Positions 1 to 7,690 of a stretch of DNA of 46,667 bases are shown here, one piece after another. The DNA comes from a virus: the IMG/VR virus record IMGVR_UViG_3300010400_000012, positions 1 through 46,667 of that record; one strand, 5' to 3'. Position numbers and translations under genes: made by a program. Position 1 is the first letter of the stretch. The number at the start of each line of letters is the position of its first letter. Below the pieces are notes generated by a model that saw only the letters and a list, made by a program, of their open reading frames with translations, made no database searches and was not told the origin of the DNA.

Positions 1-123
1 CGGTCCTCGAGCACAAGCTCGATCAACTGCGCGCGGAGCTCGCGACCGATCGGCGGCTGCTCCCGAAAGCCCTTCGTGACGCCATCCTCCTGGCAGGACG
101 GGCCGGCTGATGGGGACCTATCC
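1..123. repeat. terminal direct repeat, left copy (contig closure overlap)
   Basis: Identical base for base to 46545-46667. It spans the last codons of the tape-measure gene and the first codons of the next tail gene. Both genes read continuously across the joined ends, so the contig is a circular or circularly permuted genome of 46,544 bp. The overlap is most simply an assembly overlap, not a biological terminal repeat. Confidence 0.95.
3..110 (+). CDS. tape measure protein, C-terminal fragment (window edge)
   Basis: These 35 codons duplicate the end of the tape-measure gene at 43085-46654 and are truncated only by the contig edge. The stop TGA (108-110) overlaps the ATG of the next tail gene (110). 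This is not a separate gene in the circular genome. Confidence 0.9.
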   Translation, partial: VLEHKLDQLRAELATDRRLLPKALRDAILLAGRAG

Positions 124-1630
124 CGTGAAACCGACCGTTGGCGTGGACGTCGAATTGAGCGGCGCCGGCGCTGGATGGACGGACATCTCTACCGATGTCC
201 TCCGCGACGAAACGGTCACCATCGTCCGCGGCATCCGGGGCAGTAGTCCGATCGATGCCGTGGCCGGCGCCGGAACGGCCAGCTTCGCCGTCCGCAATGA
301 CGCCCTGAACAGCGCGCACGTCCTGGGCTACTACTCCCTGTATCACGCGAACAAACGCACGGGATGGCGGCTCGGCATCGGCTGCCGCATTCGTCTGGAC
401 GGTGGAATCCAATTCGTCGGGCGCATCGATGGCGTCGAACCCGCGCCCGGTATTGAGCAGCGTGTCCGGGTGACGGTCGTCGATTGGATGGACGAGGCGG
501 CGCGCTGGTCACTGACGCCTGAAGTCGGGGAACAGATCGAAAAACGCGGCGACCAGGTCCTGACGGCGATCCTGGCGGCCATGCCGTCCCAACCGACCGC
601 GCTCGCGTTCGATGCCGGCTCCGACGTGTATCCGGTGGCCCTGGACACGAGCGCGGACACGAAAGCGCTGGAGGAATTCGGCAAACTGGCCGCGAGTGAG
701 CGCGCGTACATCTATCTCAGACGAGACGGCACCCTCCGCTACGAAGGCCGCCACGCCCGCATGTTGGCCGCGGCCAGCGTGTGGACACTGGTGGATACCG
801 AACTGCAAGGGCTCACCTTGCCCTCGACAAGGGACGAGATTCTGAACACGGTCCGGACGACCACGCATCCGCGCACCATTGATCCCGACCCGACGACCAT
901 CGTCTACAACCAGGCCAACGTGATCGAGGTGGAGCCCGGTGGCCCCCCTGGCAAGATGCTGATGGGCGAGTTCCGTGATCCGGTCACCGGCGATCCGATC
1001 GGGGCCACGGCGATTCAACCGCTGGAGCCCTACACGGATTACCTCGCGAGCCGTGACAGTCCGACGGGCGACGACCGCACGACCTACATGAACCAGTCGT
1101 TCGATCTGGTGGTCGGCCAGAACGGCGCACGGTTCTTCGCCTGGCACAGCCATATCACGAAGTTGTTCCTGACCAAGTTGCAGCTGCGCGGCCGCGGCAT
1201 TTATGACCGTGGCCTGGTCCACCTCGAAGCGAAGGACACGGCCAGCATCGCGCTCTACGGCGAGCACGCCGTGGATTTCGACATGCCCTATCAGGCGGAT
1301 GACGTGGTCGGGCAAGCTGCGGCGGATTACCTGCTGCTGAAATTCAAGAACCCGTTCGCACAGGTTAAAACGATCACGGTCTTGGCCCAGACCACGACGT
1401 TGCTGGGGCAGATGCTCGCGCGGGATATCAGCGATCGCATCACGGTGCGTGAAGCCGTGACGGGAGTGAACGGCGCGTTCTTCATCAACGGGGTGGATCT
1501 CGTCGTGACGCCGAGCGGAGAGTTGCAGGGAACCTATACGTTGACGACGGCGCAGGATCCATTCAACGGGGTGTACTGGGTGTTGGATACGAGCACGCTC
1601 GGCACGAACACGGTGCCGGCGCCGTTCTAG
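110..1630 (+). CDS. minor tail protein
   Basis: A 506-residue protein directly downstream of the tape measure, with the start overlapping its stop (TGATG). In siphoviruses this position holds the distal tail or minor tail protein at the tail tip. The sequence is rich in Thr, Gly and beta-type residues, with no signal peptide or membrane segment. The C-terminus ends WVLDTSTLGT..., like the WVLG-type ends of minor tail proteins in other siphophages. No catalytic motif is seen. The call rests on position and general character. It could also be described as a baseplate hub. Confidence 0.7.
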   Translation: MGTYPVKPTVGVDVELSGAGAGWTDISTDVLRDETVTIVRGIRGSSPIDAVAGAGTASFAVRNDALNSAHVLGYYSLYHANKRTGWRLGIGCRIRLDGGIQFVGRIDGVEPAPGIEQRVRVTVVDWMDEAARWSLTPEVGEQIEKRGDQVLTAILAAMPSQPTALAFDAGSDVYPVALDTSADTKALEEFGKLAASERAYIYLRRDGTLRYEGRHARMLAAASVWTLVDTELQGLTLPSTRDEILNTVRTTTHPRTIDPDPTTIVYNQANVIEVEPGGPPGKMLMGEFRDPVTGDPIGATAIQPLEPYTDYLASRDSPTGDDRTTYMNQSFDLVVGQNGARFFAWHSHITKLFLTKLQLRGRGIYDRGLVHLEAKDTASIALYGEHAVDFDMPYQADDVVGQAAADYLLLKFKNPFAQVKTITVLAQTTTLLGQMLARDISDRITVREAVTGVNGAFFINGVDLVVTPSGELQGTYTLTTAQDPFNGVYWVLDTSTLGTNTVPAPF

Positions 1631-1683
1631 AGACTGAGGGTACTGGTACGAGCTGGAATTCGCCGATCACCTGGAGCTCGACC

Positions 1684-2967
1684 GTGGTCACGGCCGCGCA
1701 GATGAACGCGCAGATCCGTGACAACGAGAATTTTCTCTACACAGAACGCGCCGGCATGTTTCGCGGGCTGCACCTGCGGACACATCTTGACAGCGACGTC
1801 GCGGCCAATAAGGTCTCGCTCTTAGGGCTCGACGACATCGTGATGGACACGGGGGCTCGGTACTCCGGCCTGACGCTGCCGCTGGTCGCCGACATTACGG
1901 CAAGCGGCGCGGCAGGGCTCGATACCGGCTCCAGGGTGGCGAGCAATTGGTACGAAACCTACCTGATTGGGAAGTCGAGTTCGAATGCGGTGGCGGATCT
2001 TCGGCTGCTCCTGCATCGCGCCAAGGGCTATTCGCTGAATCAGCTGCAGACGGCCAGCGACGCCACCCAGATCCTGCGGTCAGGGGCCACGACGAACATC
2101 AAACTCGGCCAGAGTTTTCAAACGGCCAACACCGGTCTAATCGAGTTCATTGACCTCTCACTCGTGAAGACAGGCGCGCCGACCGGCAACATCTGGGTCA
2201 CCCTCGAAACCGACAGCGGTGGCGGCCTGCCCAGCGGGACCGCGCTCGCCACGTCGCAAAAGATCAATGTCGCCAACATCGCCACGACCGCCACCGTGCT
2301 GCGGTTCGTGTTCAACACGCCGGCGTCGTTCACGGCCGCGACGAAATACTTCATCGTGCTGCAGGCCGACTACGCCGTCAGTGCGACGGTGCAGGTGGCG
2401 TGGTCCTCCAAGAGTGCCGATCCGTACCCGACCGGCGACATGTTCAAATTCGACGGTACGAGCTGGGTGCTTTCGGCCGGGCCGGATTTCTACTTTCGCA
2501 TTTATGTCACGGTCAACTCGACCGCGGTGAGCATGCCGTCTGGCTGGGATCAGAAACTCAAAATTGGCTACGTTTACAACACGGCCGGGAATGCCCTGCA
2601 GCCGTTCATTCAACGCGAGCGCCGCGTGGTCCAGTTGGCTGCCCTCGCGTCTGGCAGCTTCGGGGTCACGGTCCCCACGCTCATTGATTGCTCGGCCTTC
2701 GTCCCGCCGTGTCCAGTCGTCATCCAGATAGCCGCGGCCAACGATACCAACGCGACATTCACGATTGTTGGGGGCGTGCCGGACGGGTTCTTCTTAAATA
2801 CGTATCGTGGCGGTGGCGGTTCGATCTTTGTCGTCGGCAATACCGCCGCCGGCGTCGGGGCGGCGACCTATCTCGGCGACATCCCAACGCAGGCGCAAGC
2901 GGTGTACGCATGGGTGACGGCCGCCAACGGCCAAGTGTGGGTCAGTTCGTACGACTGGTTGAACTGA
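1684..2967 (+). CDS. tail fibre / minor tail protein with adhesin-like domain
   Basis: 427 residues starting at GTG, with GGAG 7 bases upstream (1673-1676). The N-terminal motif VVTAAQMNAQIRDN is common at the start of phage tail-fibre and minor tail proteins and probably attaches to the tail. Residues about 130-260 resemble the 'choice-of-anchor' beta-sandwich repeats of surface proteins (SGTALATS, YFIVLQADYAV). The C-terminal third is Gly/Ala/Val-rich and may be a receptor-binding tip. The same frame is open upstream past 1630 without an ATG, GTG or TTG, so the true N-terminus is uncertain. Confidence 0.65.
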   Translation: MVTAAQMNAQIRDNENFLYTERAGMFRGLHLRTHLDSDVAANKVSLLGLDDIVMDTGARYSGLTLPLVADITASGAAGLDTGSRVASNWYETYLIGKSSSNAVADLRLLLHRAKGYSLNQLQTASDATQILRSGATTNIKLGQSFQTANTGLIEFIDLSLVKTGAPTGNIWVTLETDSGGGLPSGTALATSQKINVANIATTATVLRFVFNTPASFTAATKYFIVLQADYAVSATVQVAWSSKSADPYPTGDMFKFDGTSWVLSAGPDFYFRIYVTVNSTAVSMPSGWDQKLKIGYVYNTAGNALQPFIQRERRVVQLAALASGSFGVTVPTLIDCSAFVPPCPVVIQIAAANDTNATFTIVGGVPDGFFLNTYRGGGGSIFVVGNTAAGVGAATYLGDIPTQAQAVYAWVTAANGQVWVSSYDWLN

Positions 2968-2968
2968 G

Positions 2969-3328
2969 ATGGCGATCAGCACCTGGGTCTACGACAAAGC
3001 GACCGGCCGGTTTCTCTACGGCGGGTACTATGCGCCGACGTTCGACGCCGGTACGCAGGCACTTGCGCTGTTCGCCGACCACCATCCGGATCCGGCGCGC
3101 GACAAATGGGACGCCGTCAATAGCGTTGTCGTTCCAGTGACGCCTGCGGAGGCCAGCGCCGATGCGGCGGCGATCATTTCTTCGCAAGCGGATCGGGATG
3201 GTGGGCAGCGGGCGATCGCGGCCAACGTCTACTACGCGCTCCGGCTGAACCTCGGACGGAACCCAACCGCGCCGGAATTCGCGGCGGGCCTCGCGGTGTG
3301 GAAAACCATCTATCGGGCGCTGCCCTGA
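2969..3328 (+). CDS. small tail-associated protein
   Basis: 119 residues, starting one base after the fibre gene stop, so probably translationally coupled. It begins ISTWVYDKATGRFLYGGYY, a pattern like a short beta-hairpin head. The middle is Ala/Asp-rich, and the C-terminus has aromatic residues spaced as in a helix (NVYYALRLNLG). It lacks Cys motifs and membrane segments. Position between fibre and lysis-side genes suggests a fibre-tip or fibre-assembly role. Function is not recognised. Confidence 0.7.
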   Translation: MAISTWVYDKATGRFLYGGYYAPTFDAGTQALALFADHHPDPARDKWDAVNSVVVPVTPAEASADAAAIISSQADRDGGQRAIAANVYYALRLNLGRNPTAPEFAAGLAVWKTIYRALP

Positions 3329-3340
3329 AAGGACTGAACG

Positions 3341-3472
3341 ATGCTGACTCCGCATACGGTGCTCTATCTCGTCGCGTTCGTGTGCTTCATCATCGCGGCA
3401 TGTCCGACCGGTAGCCGGTTCCGGTTCGACTGCTTCGCGTTCGCGGCGTTGACGCTCACGTTGCTGGTGTGA
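3341..3472 (+). CDS. small membrane protein, two hydrophobic segments
   Basis: 43 residues from an ATG with AAAGGA upstream (3328-3333). Residues about 6-21 (VLYLVAFVCFIIAAC) and 33-43 are hydrophobic, with a short basic loop (SRFRF) between, giving a hairpin topology. It is the first of three consecutive membrane genes (3341-3976) and could be a holin partner or an antiholin. Too short for a family assignment. Confidence 0.55.
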   Translation: MLTPHTVLYLVAFVCFIIAACPTGSRFRFDCFAFAALTLTLLV

Positions 3473-3555
3473 CGGACTCCGACGTGGCGCGGTCTGTGCT
3501 CTATGTCCTGTTGGTGCTGATCATGGTGCTGTTGATGATGTGGCGCTGTGGCTGA
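3469..3555 (+). CDS. micro membrane protein
   Basis: 28 residues starting at a GTG that overlaps the previous stop (GTGTGA context). An acidic start (TDSDVARS) precedes one membrane segment (VLYVLLVLIMVLLMM) and a basic end. The stop overlaps the start of the next gene (GTG at 3548). The overlapping spacing supports real translation. Function unknown; a lysis-related accessory role is possible. Confidence 0.5.
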   Translation: MTDSDVARSVLYVLLVLIMVLLMMWRCG

Positions 3556-3976
3556 CGACCCCATCGCGGTCTCAATTGCGAGTCCGAATCCGATTCCGGT
3601 GACGCTCGCGCCGGGGTCGAGCGCGGGCGCCTCTCCCCCGAATACCACCGAGGAACAAGACCGGCAGACCGCCTCGGTCCGGCTGGCGGCGCGAACCGCT
3701 CCCCCGCAGACGACCGAAGAACAGGACCGCGTCTCGGCGGGGCAGCGGCACATCAACGTCAAATGGGAAACCACCCAACAATGGATTTCGCTGTCGGTGA
3801 CGTGGGTCGTCTTGGTGGTCTGCGCCTGGATCATTTTCTATGGGACGACCGAACTGAAGCTCTTGGCGTTCACGCTCTTGAGCAACACGTTCTTTCTCGT
3901 CGTCGGGACGTACTTTCAGCGGACCAATCACACGAAGAGCGGGGGCATCGGCGGGGACACGGCGGGGCCACGATGA
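3548..3976 (+). CDS. membrane protein with two C-terminal TM segments (holin-like topology)
   Basis: 142 residues from GTG. The first half is soluble, Pro/Thr/Ser-rich, and carries the same heptapeptide TTEEQDR twice about 22 residues apart. Two membrane segments follow at about 79-98 (SLSVTWVVLVVCAWIIFY) and 104-122 (LLAFTLLSNTFFLVVGTYF), then a short Gly-rich tail. Two TM segments near the lysis region resemble class II holins, but a better holin candidate sits next to the endolysin (6301-6555). It may instead be a spanin-like or superinfection-exclusion protein. Confidence 0.6.
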   Translation: MADDPIAVSIASPNPIPVTLAPGSSAGASPPNTTEEQDRQTASVRLAARTAPPQTTEEQDRVSAGQRHINVKWETTQQWISLSVTWVVLVVCAWIIFYGTTELKLLAFTLLSNTFFLVVGTYFQRTNHTKSGGIGGDTAGPR

Positions 3977-4170
3977 CCGAGAGCAACTGGGCGAACGCGC
4001 ACGCGCCGGACCATGTGCCCTTGACCTGTCCCAAATGCGGCGCGCTCGACCTCATGAACGGCGCGGCATTGACGCTGGAACGACTCCAAGGCGGCAAGAT
4101 TCATTGCACTGTCTGCTCGTACGTTTTCTATCCTCCAACCCCGACGATTCCACCGAGGTCTGCTGCATGA
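3973..4170 (+). CDS. small zinc-ribbon protein
   Basis: 65 residues. The ATG overlaps the previous stop (ATGA). Two cysteine pairs, CPKC (about residues 19-22) and CTVC (about 45-48), are spaced as in a zinc ribbon, with a Pro-rich tail. Small zinc-ribbon proteins recur throughout this genome. Function unknown; a nucleic-acid or protein contact is usual for such folds. Confidence 0.65.
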   Translation: MTESNWANAHAPDHVPLTCPKCGALDLMNGAALTLERLQGGKIHCTVCSYVFYPPTPTIPPRSAA

Positions 4171-4589
4171 CAAGACTGATCCTGATCGTGGCCTTGTGCC
4201 TGGTAGCCGCGACACTGGCCGCGCAACCGCCGCCCGTCTCCGGCTACACCTTGAAGATTTTCAATCAAGGTGCGACCACACCGTTGACGACCACGACGCT
4301 GCCGGCGTCGTCGTTTACGTGCAACCAGACGCCCCCGCCGGATACGTCCAACGTGGCTAACCCGACGACAGTCGTGTTCGACGATCCGGCGAATGTCGGC
4401 AAGGTCTGTCTCTACACCGATCCTGGGACGGGGCCCTTGCTCGCGTTGCCATTCAGCACGGGCATCTATTTCGCACGGATCGCGGCGCTGAACAGTGCGG
4501 GGACGGGGCCTGACAGTCTGCCCTCGCCCCCTTTTACGCGACCCGGAGTCGTGGGCGCTGCGCCTTCGGGGTTGAAGGTGTATCGGTAA
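4167..4589 (+). CDS. secreted protein with Fn3-like C-terminus
   Basis: 140 residues. ATG overlaps the previous stop (ATGA). The N-terminus is a signal peptide (basic TR, hydrophobic LILIVALCLVAATLA, likely cleavage before QPPP). The rest is Thr/Pro-rich, and the end (FARIAALNSAGTGPDSLPSP) matches the last strands of fibronectin type III domains. A signal peptide inside a late phage operon suggests an envelope target, such as lysis aid, exclusion or an exported adhesin. A lipobox is not seen. Confidence 0.6.
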   Translation: MTRLILIVALCLVAATLAAQPPPVSGYTLKIFNQGATTPLTTTTLPASSFTCNQTPPPDTSNVANPTTVVFDDPANVGKVCLYTDPGTGPLLALPFSTGIYFARIAALNSAGTGPDSLPSPPFTRPGVVGAAPSGLKVYR

Positions 4590-4651
4590 TGGCGCAACTA
4601 GGCACGGCGGCCAAGTGGCAACCGCTGGTGATCTGCGGCGTGGTGCCATGA
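4589..4651 (+). CDS. 20-residue coupled micro-ORF
   Basis: ATG shares a base with the previous stop (TAATG at 4587-4591), and its own stop overlaps the next start (ATGA at 4648-4651). The peptide is 20 residues ending LVICGVVP. The double overlap is the only evidence. It may simply carry ribosomes from one gene to the next. Confidence 0.3.
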   Translation: MAQLGTAAKWQPLVICGVVP

Positions 4652-4830
4652 GAAGCCAGAGCTGTCACCGTGGGCATGTGTGGACCGCAGCGAACACGTA
4701 TGTCCTGGCCGACGGCGGGCGGCAATGCCGAGCGTGTAAGGTGGCGCGGGAGTTCGCTAAAAACCGTGCGCTCGGTCGCGCGGTCCGACGGAAAGGGCGG
4801 GCGAGAGAGGCCATGAAGGACACGCCATGA
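4648..4830 (+). CDS. HNH-type zinc-finger protein without the nuclease half
   Basis: 60 residues. The pattern C-H-x-GH ... N-Y-x-x-x-DGxRxCRxC (SCHRGHVWTAANTYVLADGG) is the zinc-finger leader found in front of many phage HNH endonucleases. The catalytic HNH core is absent and a basic tail follows (KNRALGRAVRRKGRAREA). It probably binds nucleic acid. The ATG at 4648 overlaps the preceding micro-ORF; an in-frame GTG at 4615 is the alternative start. Confidence 0.6.
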   Translation: MRSQSCHRGHVWTAANTYVLADGGRQCRACKVAREFAKNRALGRAVRRKGRAREAMKDTP

Positions 4831-6029
4831 GTTCCCCAGACGGCACGTTCGGCACCTCCATCGTCGATGCGCAAGGCCGCACGTGGGGACTCGGCCCCAA
4901 CGGCGAAACCGCGATCCACGTCGATCGCGGCGTCGGCCGCCTCTTGTGCTTCGTCGGGCAGCGCGTCTACGTCAAGGGCCTGCCGGGCAACGACAACTGG
5001 TACATCCTCGAGCCTGGCGATCACTGGCGTGGGCCGGTCCCGCTGCCGATTCCAGAACCGGGGCCGCCCCCTTTTGAATCCTTGCCGCGCTTGACCGTGC
5101 GCGGCGACCGCTTCGCCCGGGAGACCGGCGAACGGTGGACCATCATCGAATGCACCGACTTTCAGTTGTATCACCGGTATCTGCGGCTCGAGGATATCCG
5201 GCCCGTGCTCGACCAGCGCGCCGCGCTCGGCTTCAACATGGTCCGCGTCCTCGGCATGTGCCACGGGATGTTCCATCTCTATCCCCGCGAGCATCCGCAG
5301 TTCTACGACGAGCTCGGTCCGTTCTGCGACAGCTGCGCGAGCTTCGGCCTCTATGTGGAATTCACCGTGTTTGCGGATGCGACGATGGCGATGCCGCGCC
5401 GCGAGGACCAGACGGTCCACTGGCTGTCGGTCGGCGGCGTCGCGCGGCCGATCACGAACATCCTGCTCGAAGTCGTCAACGAAGCCAACCAGCCGATCAA
5501 TAAACTGGACGCGCTCGCTGGCCTGATGCCGATTTCCGGTGTGCTCTGCTCACATGGATCAAATGGCTCGCAGGCGCAACCCGTCAGGCCGTGGTGGAAC
5601 TACGAAACGTTCCACACGAACGGCGCGCCGGAGTGGTGGCGCAAAGGCGGTCATAACGGCCGCGAATTCTCGCAGGGCGATGCCGAAGGAAAGATCGTCC
5701 CGTCGCGCGTGCCGGTGCTGGTGAACGAGAACACGCGCTTTCCAGATCAAGACGGCAACCCGAATCACATTCACGATGCGTCGTGGGGCTGCTCAGGGCT
5801 GGTCGGCGGCTCGGCTTTCCATAGTCCGGAAGGCAAGTCCAGCACGCTCTGGACGGGCGCCAGTCTCGCCGGCGCGCAGGCGCACGTCGCTGGCGCTCGC
5901 AAGTTCAATCTGGAATTTCAGGACGGGCGCTACTCGCACGTCATCGCGGACGAACGGCCAGACGAACTCCGCGTCTATCGGATGACGCTGCCGGATGGAC
6001 GGGTCGAGTTCATCAGGATTCGGAAATGA
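4827..6029 (+). CDS. GH5-like (clan GH-A) glycoside hydrolase, likely virion-associated
   Basis: 400 residues, ATGA overlap with the previous gene. Residues 1-90 form a beta-rich head (TWGLGPNGETAIHV...). From about residue 95 a TIM-barrel hydrolase is visible: LGFNMVRVLGM (strand 2), YVEFTVFAD (strand 3), ILLEVVNEANQP (strand 4 with the Asn-Glu acid/base pair) and PVLVNENTR (candidate nucleophile Glu). This matches cellulase family 5 and relatives, which cleave beta-glycosidic bonds. There is no signal peptide, so it probably acts as part of the particle or is released at lysis to break capsule or cell-wall polysaccharide. The substrate is not predictable from sequence. Confidence 0.7.
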   Translation: MSSPDGTFGTSIVDAQGRTWGLGPNGETAIHVDRGVGRLLCFVGQRVYVKGLPGNDNWYILEPGDHWRGPVPLPIPEPGPPPFESLPRLTVRGDRFARETGERWTIIECTDFQLYHRYLRLEDIRPVLDQRAALGFNMVRVLGMCHGMFHLYPREHPQFYDELGPFCDSCASFGLYVEFTVFADATMAMPRREDQTVHWLSVGGVARPITNILLEVVNEANQPINKLDALAGLMPISGVLCSHGSNGSQAQPVRPWWNYETFHTNGAPEWWRKGGHNGREFSQGDAEGKIVPSRVPVLVNENTRFPDQDGNPNHIHDASWGCSGLVGGSAFHSPEGKSSTLWTGASLAGAQAHVAGARKFNLEFQDGRYSHVIADERPDELRVYRMTLPDGRVEFIRIRK

Positions 6030-6189
6030 GCTTAGGGTGCTTGGGGTGGCGAGCTCCGCAACTGCACGGCCAATATTCAGGCACATCCGTCCATGACGCA
6101 TAGAGGCTCAGTGCCACACCCATGCGTAACGGACACTGCAGCGCCACGGGCCAAGCAGTCAGTCTCAGTTGGGGCTGGAACTCAGTCAT
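6013..6189 (-). CDS. possible small leftward Cys-containing protein
   Basis: 58 residues read leftward in the only coding-free gap of this operon. It has a CSCGARHP motif near the C-terminus and amphipathic hydrophobic stretches (LYASWTDVPEYWP). There is no ribosome site upstream and its end overlaps the glycosidase 3' end. The composition is more protein-like than a typical antisense frame, but the call is weak. If it is not a gene, 6030-6187 holds nothing else I can recognise. Confidence 0.3.
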   Translation of the reverse strand: MTEFQPQLRLTAWPVALQCPLRMGVALSLYASWTDVPEYWPCSCGARHPKHPKLISES

Positions 6190-6205
6190 GGTTGGCGAGT
6201 CTAGC

Positions 6206-6301
6206 ATGGTGAACATCATCGTGCTGATCATCATCTCGCCCGTGATCCTCGTGGTCGTCGTGCTCAACGCGGTGTCGGCGCTGTTTGCCCGGAGCGAGTG
6301 A
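6206..6301 (+). CDS. micro membrane protein upstream of holin
   Basis: 31 residues, almost entirely one membrane segment (IIVLIIISPVILVVVVL) with a basic end (FARSE). GGCGAG lies 6 bases upstream; an in-frame ATG at 6188 is the alternative start. The stop overlaps the ATG of the holin (ATGA at 6301). Its place at the head of the lysis cassette suggests a holin modulator. Confidence 0.5.
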   Translation: MVNIIVLIIISPVILVVVVLNAVSALFARSE

Positions 6302-6555
6302 TGCAGCCTGAGTGTGCGGCCATCGTCGTGGAGCCGGAGCCGTTACCGTCACGGAATCTGACGGCAGCCACGGTGATGATCGTTTGGCTCTTTGTCGCGG
6401 CGGCGATCTTCGAATGGTGGGCGGTGAAGACGAAACGCCGCACGATTTCGCAGCGCATTCAGAAGTTGATGCGCGGGCATCGTCGCTGGCAATGGGCGGC
6501 GCTCGGCGCCTTCGTCGTCTTCGGGTGGCATTTGATTTTCGGTGGACCGCTGTGA
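6301..6555 (+). CDS. putative holin
   Basis: 84 residues with two membrane segments: about 22-42 (ATVMIVWLFVAAAIFEWWAV) and 66-84 (WAALGAFVVFGWHLIFGG). A strongly basic loop (KTKRRTISQRIQK...RGHRR) separates them. Size, topology and direct overlap with the endolysin (GTGA at 6552) fit a class II holin, which would permeabilise the inner membrane so that the peptidase reaches the wall. In a two-TM holin both ends lie on the same side. Confidence 0.7.
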   Translation: MQPECAAIVVEPEPLPSRNLTAATVMIVWLFVAAAIFEWWAVKTKRRTISQRIQKLMRGHRRWQWAALGAFVVFGWHLIFGGPL

Positions 6556-6890
6556 CACTGAGAGAAAAACAAAGCCTGTTCGCGGAACTGGTGCCCGGCC
6601 TGATTGAGTTCGCAGTGGAGTCTGGCTATCAGGTCACGTTCGGCGAAGCCTACCGGTCGCCAGAGGAAGCGGCGCGGCTCGCGAAACTCGGGCTCGGCAT
6701 CGCCAAGTCACTGCACACGGTGCGCCTCGCGATTGATCTGAACCTGTTCAAGGACGGTCGCTATTTGTCATCGAACAAGGCGCATCAACCGCTCGGCGAG
6801 TTCTGGGAACTGTTGCATCCTCTTTGTCGATGGGGCGGCCGGTTCGGGGATGGGAACCACTACAGCCTCGCGCATGACGGCCGGGCCTGA
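6552..6890 (+). CDS. endolysin, peptidase M15 family (T5-type L-alanyl-D-glutamate peptidase-like)
   Basis: 112 residues starting at GTG overlapping the holin stop. The M15 zinc-peptidase pattern is complete: AYRSPEEA, then SLHTVRLAIDL (zinc ligands His and Asp) and GRFGDGNHYSL (Asp and third ligand His near the end). The compact length equals single-domain phage peptidases that cut peptidoglycan stem peptides. There is no signal or wall-binding domain, so export depends on the holin. The gene closes the late operon's lysis cassette. Confidence 0.85.
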   Translation: MTLREKQSLFAELVPGLIEFAVESGYQVTFGEAYRSPEEAARLAKLGLGIAKSLHTVRLAIDLNLFKDGRYLSSNKAHQPLGEFWELLHPLCRWGGRFGDGNHYSLAHDGRA

Positions 6891-6912
6891 TGGGGTGGGA
6901 GGTCATCGGACC

Positions 6913-7155
6913 ATGATCTACACGTGTAAGACCTGTGGTCGGCGATTCGACCGCCGGCGTCTGCCCTCCGGCGACGTCCCCGCGTATTGCTGTACCGAAC
7001 ATGAACAGCAGGCGGTCGCACAGACCAGCCGGCCGTGGCCTAGTCGTCGCGAACGGAAGGCAGCCCGCCAAAAAGCGCGGGACGCGCAAGCAGTCGAGGA
7101 TCTGGCCGATCAGATTGACGACGTACAGGCGACGCTGAAGCCGCCGACACCATGA
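6913..7155 (+). CDS. small zinc-finger, basic coiled-coil protein
   Basis: 80 residues. The N-terminal CKTCGRRF plus YCCTEH form a likely zinc site. A basic Arg/Lys-rich helix follows (PSRRERKAARQKARDAQ), then an acidic amphipathic helix. Twenty-two bases separate it from the endolysin, so it is probably the end of the late transcript. Function unknown; the shape suggests nucleic-acid binding. Confidence 0.6.
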   Translation: MIYTCKTCGRRFDRRRLPSGDVPAYCCTEHEQQAVAQTSRPWPSRRERKAARQKARDAQAVEDLADQIDDVQATLKPPTP

Positions 7156-7226
7156 GCCCGCGGACGGTCGGGATCGCGGCGATCGGTGTGATCCTGTTCC
7201 TGCTCGGTTACTGCTGGTGGGGGTGA
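7152..7226 (+). CDS. micro membrane protein
   Basis: 24 residues, one membrane helix (VGIAAIGVILFLLGYCWWG). ATG overlaps the previous stop (ATGA). It is the last rightward gene before the convergent moron gene ends at 7232. The call rests on overlap and hydrophobicity only. Confidence 0.4.
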   Translation: MSPRTVGIAAIGVILFLLGYCWWG

Positions 7227-7231
7227 GCCCG

Positions 7232-7690
7232 TCAGCGCACCTCGGTGAGTTTGGCGCGGTTGGTCTCGATCCACTGCTCGACCTGCTTGGCCACTTTTCC
7301 CGCGGCTCGTCCCCAGGCGCCGCCGCTCATCATTGCGCCGCCCTGGGCGGAGGCGGACATCTCCGTTTCCGTGCCCGCATAGACGAACTTGATCCGGACG
7401 GTGACATCACGAGCGGGATCGCCGAGCAGGCCGGCCGTGATCTGGGCCTTCTCGCGGCTCATGACGACCAGGACGATGTCAGCGGCCTCTCGGGTGTCGA
7501 CGAGCGCGATGGACTTGCGGCCCTTCAGGCTGCCGCGCAAATCCTTCATCGTGTCCTGGTTGCCTTTGTTCGGGTCGGTGAACCCGTTGGCGGCCCCGTC
7601 TGACGTCACGAAGATCGCGATGGGCTTGTCGAGGGCGACGAGCGGCGCGGCAACGAACAGGAAGGCGAGCGCGGCAATCAGGTTCTTCAT
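7232..7690 (-). CDS. secreted moron protein
   Basis: 152 residues, leftward, against the direction of its neighbours. The ATG at 7690 has AAAGG about 8 bases upstream; an upstream in-frame ATG would add 21 residues before the signal peptide. A clear signal peptide (KNLIAALAFLFVAAPLVALD) is followed by an alternating alpha/beta domain (IAIFVTSDGA, IALVDTREAADIVLVVMS). It is probably expressed from its own promoter in the prophage and exported. A single secreted leftward gene next to the attachment site is a typical lysogenic-conversion cargo. No family is recognised. Confidence 0.75.
   Translation of the reverse strand: MKNLIAALAFLFVAAPLVALDKPIAIFVTSDGAANGFTDPNKGNQDTMKDLRGSLKGRKSIALVDTREAADIVLVVMSREKAQITAGLLGDPARDVTVRIKFVYAGTETEMSASAQGGAMMSGGAWGRAAGKVAKQVEQWIETNRAKLTEVR

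Noticed and set aside
1-123. Biological direct terminal repeat of the virion DNA
   Set aside because: It lies in the middle of continuous coding sequence far from the terminase and has the length of a typical assembly overlap.
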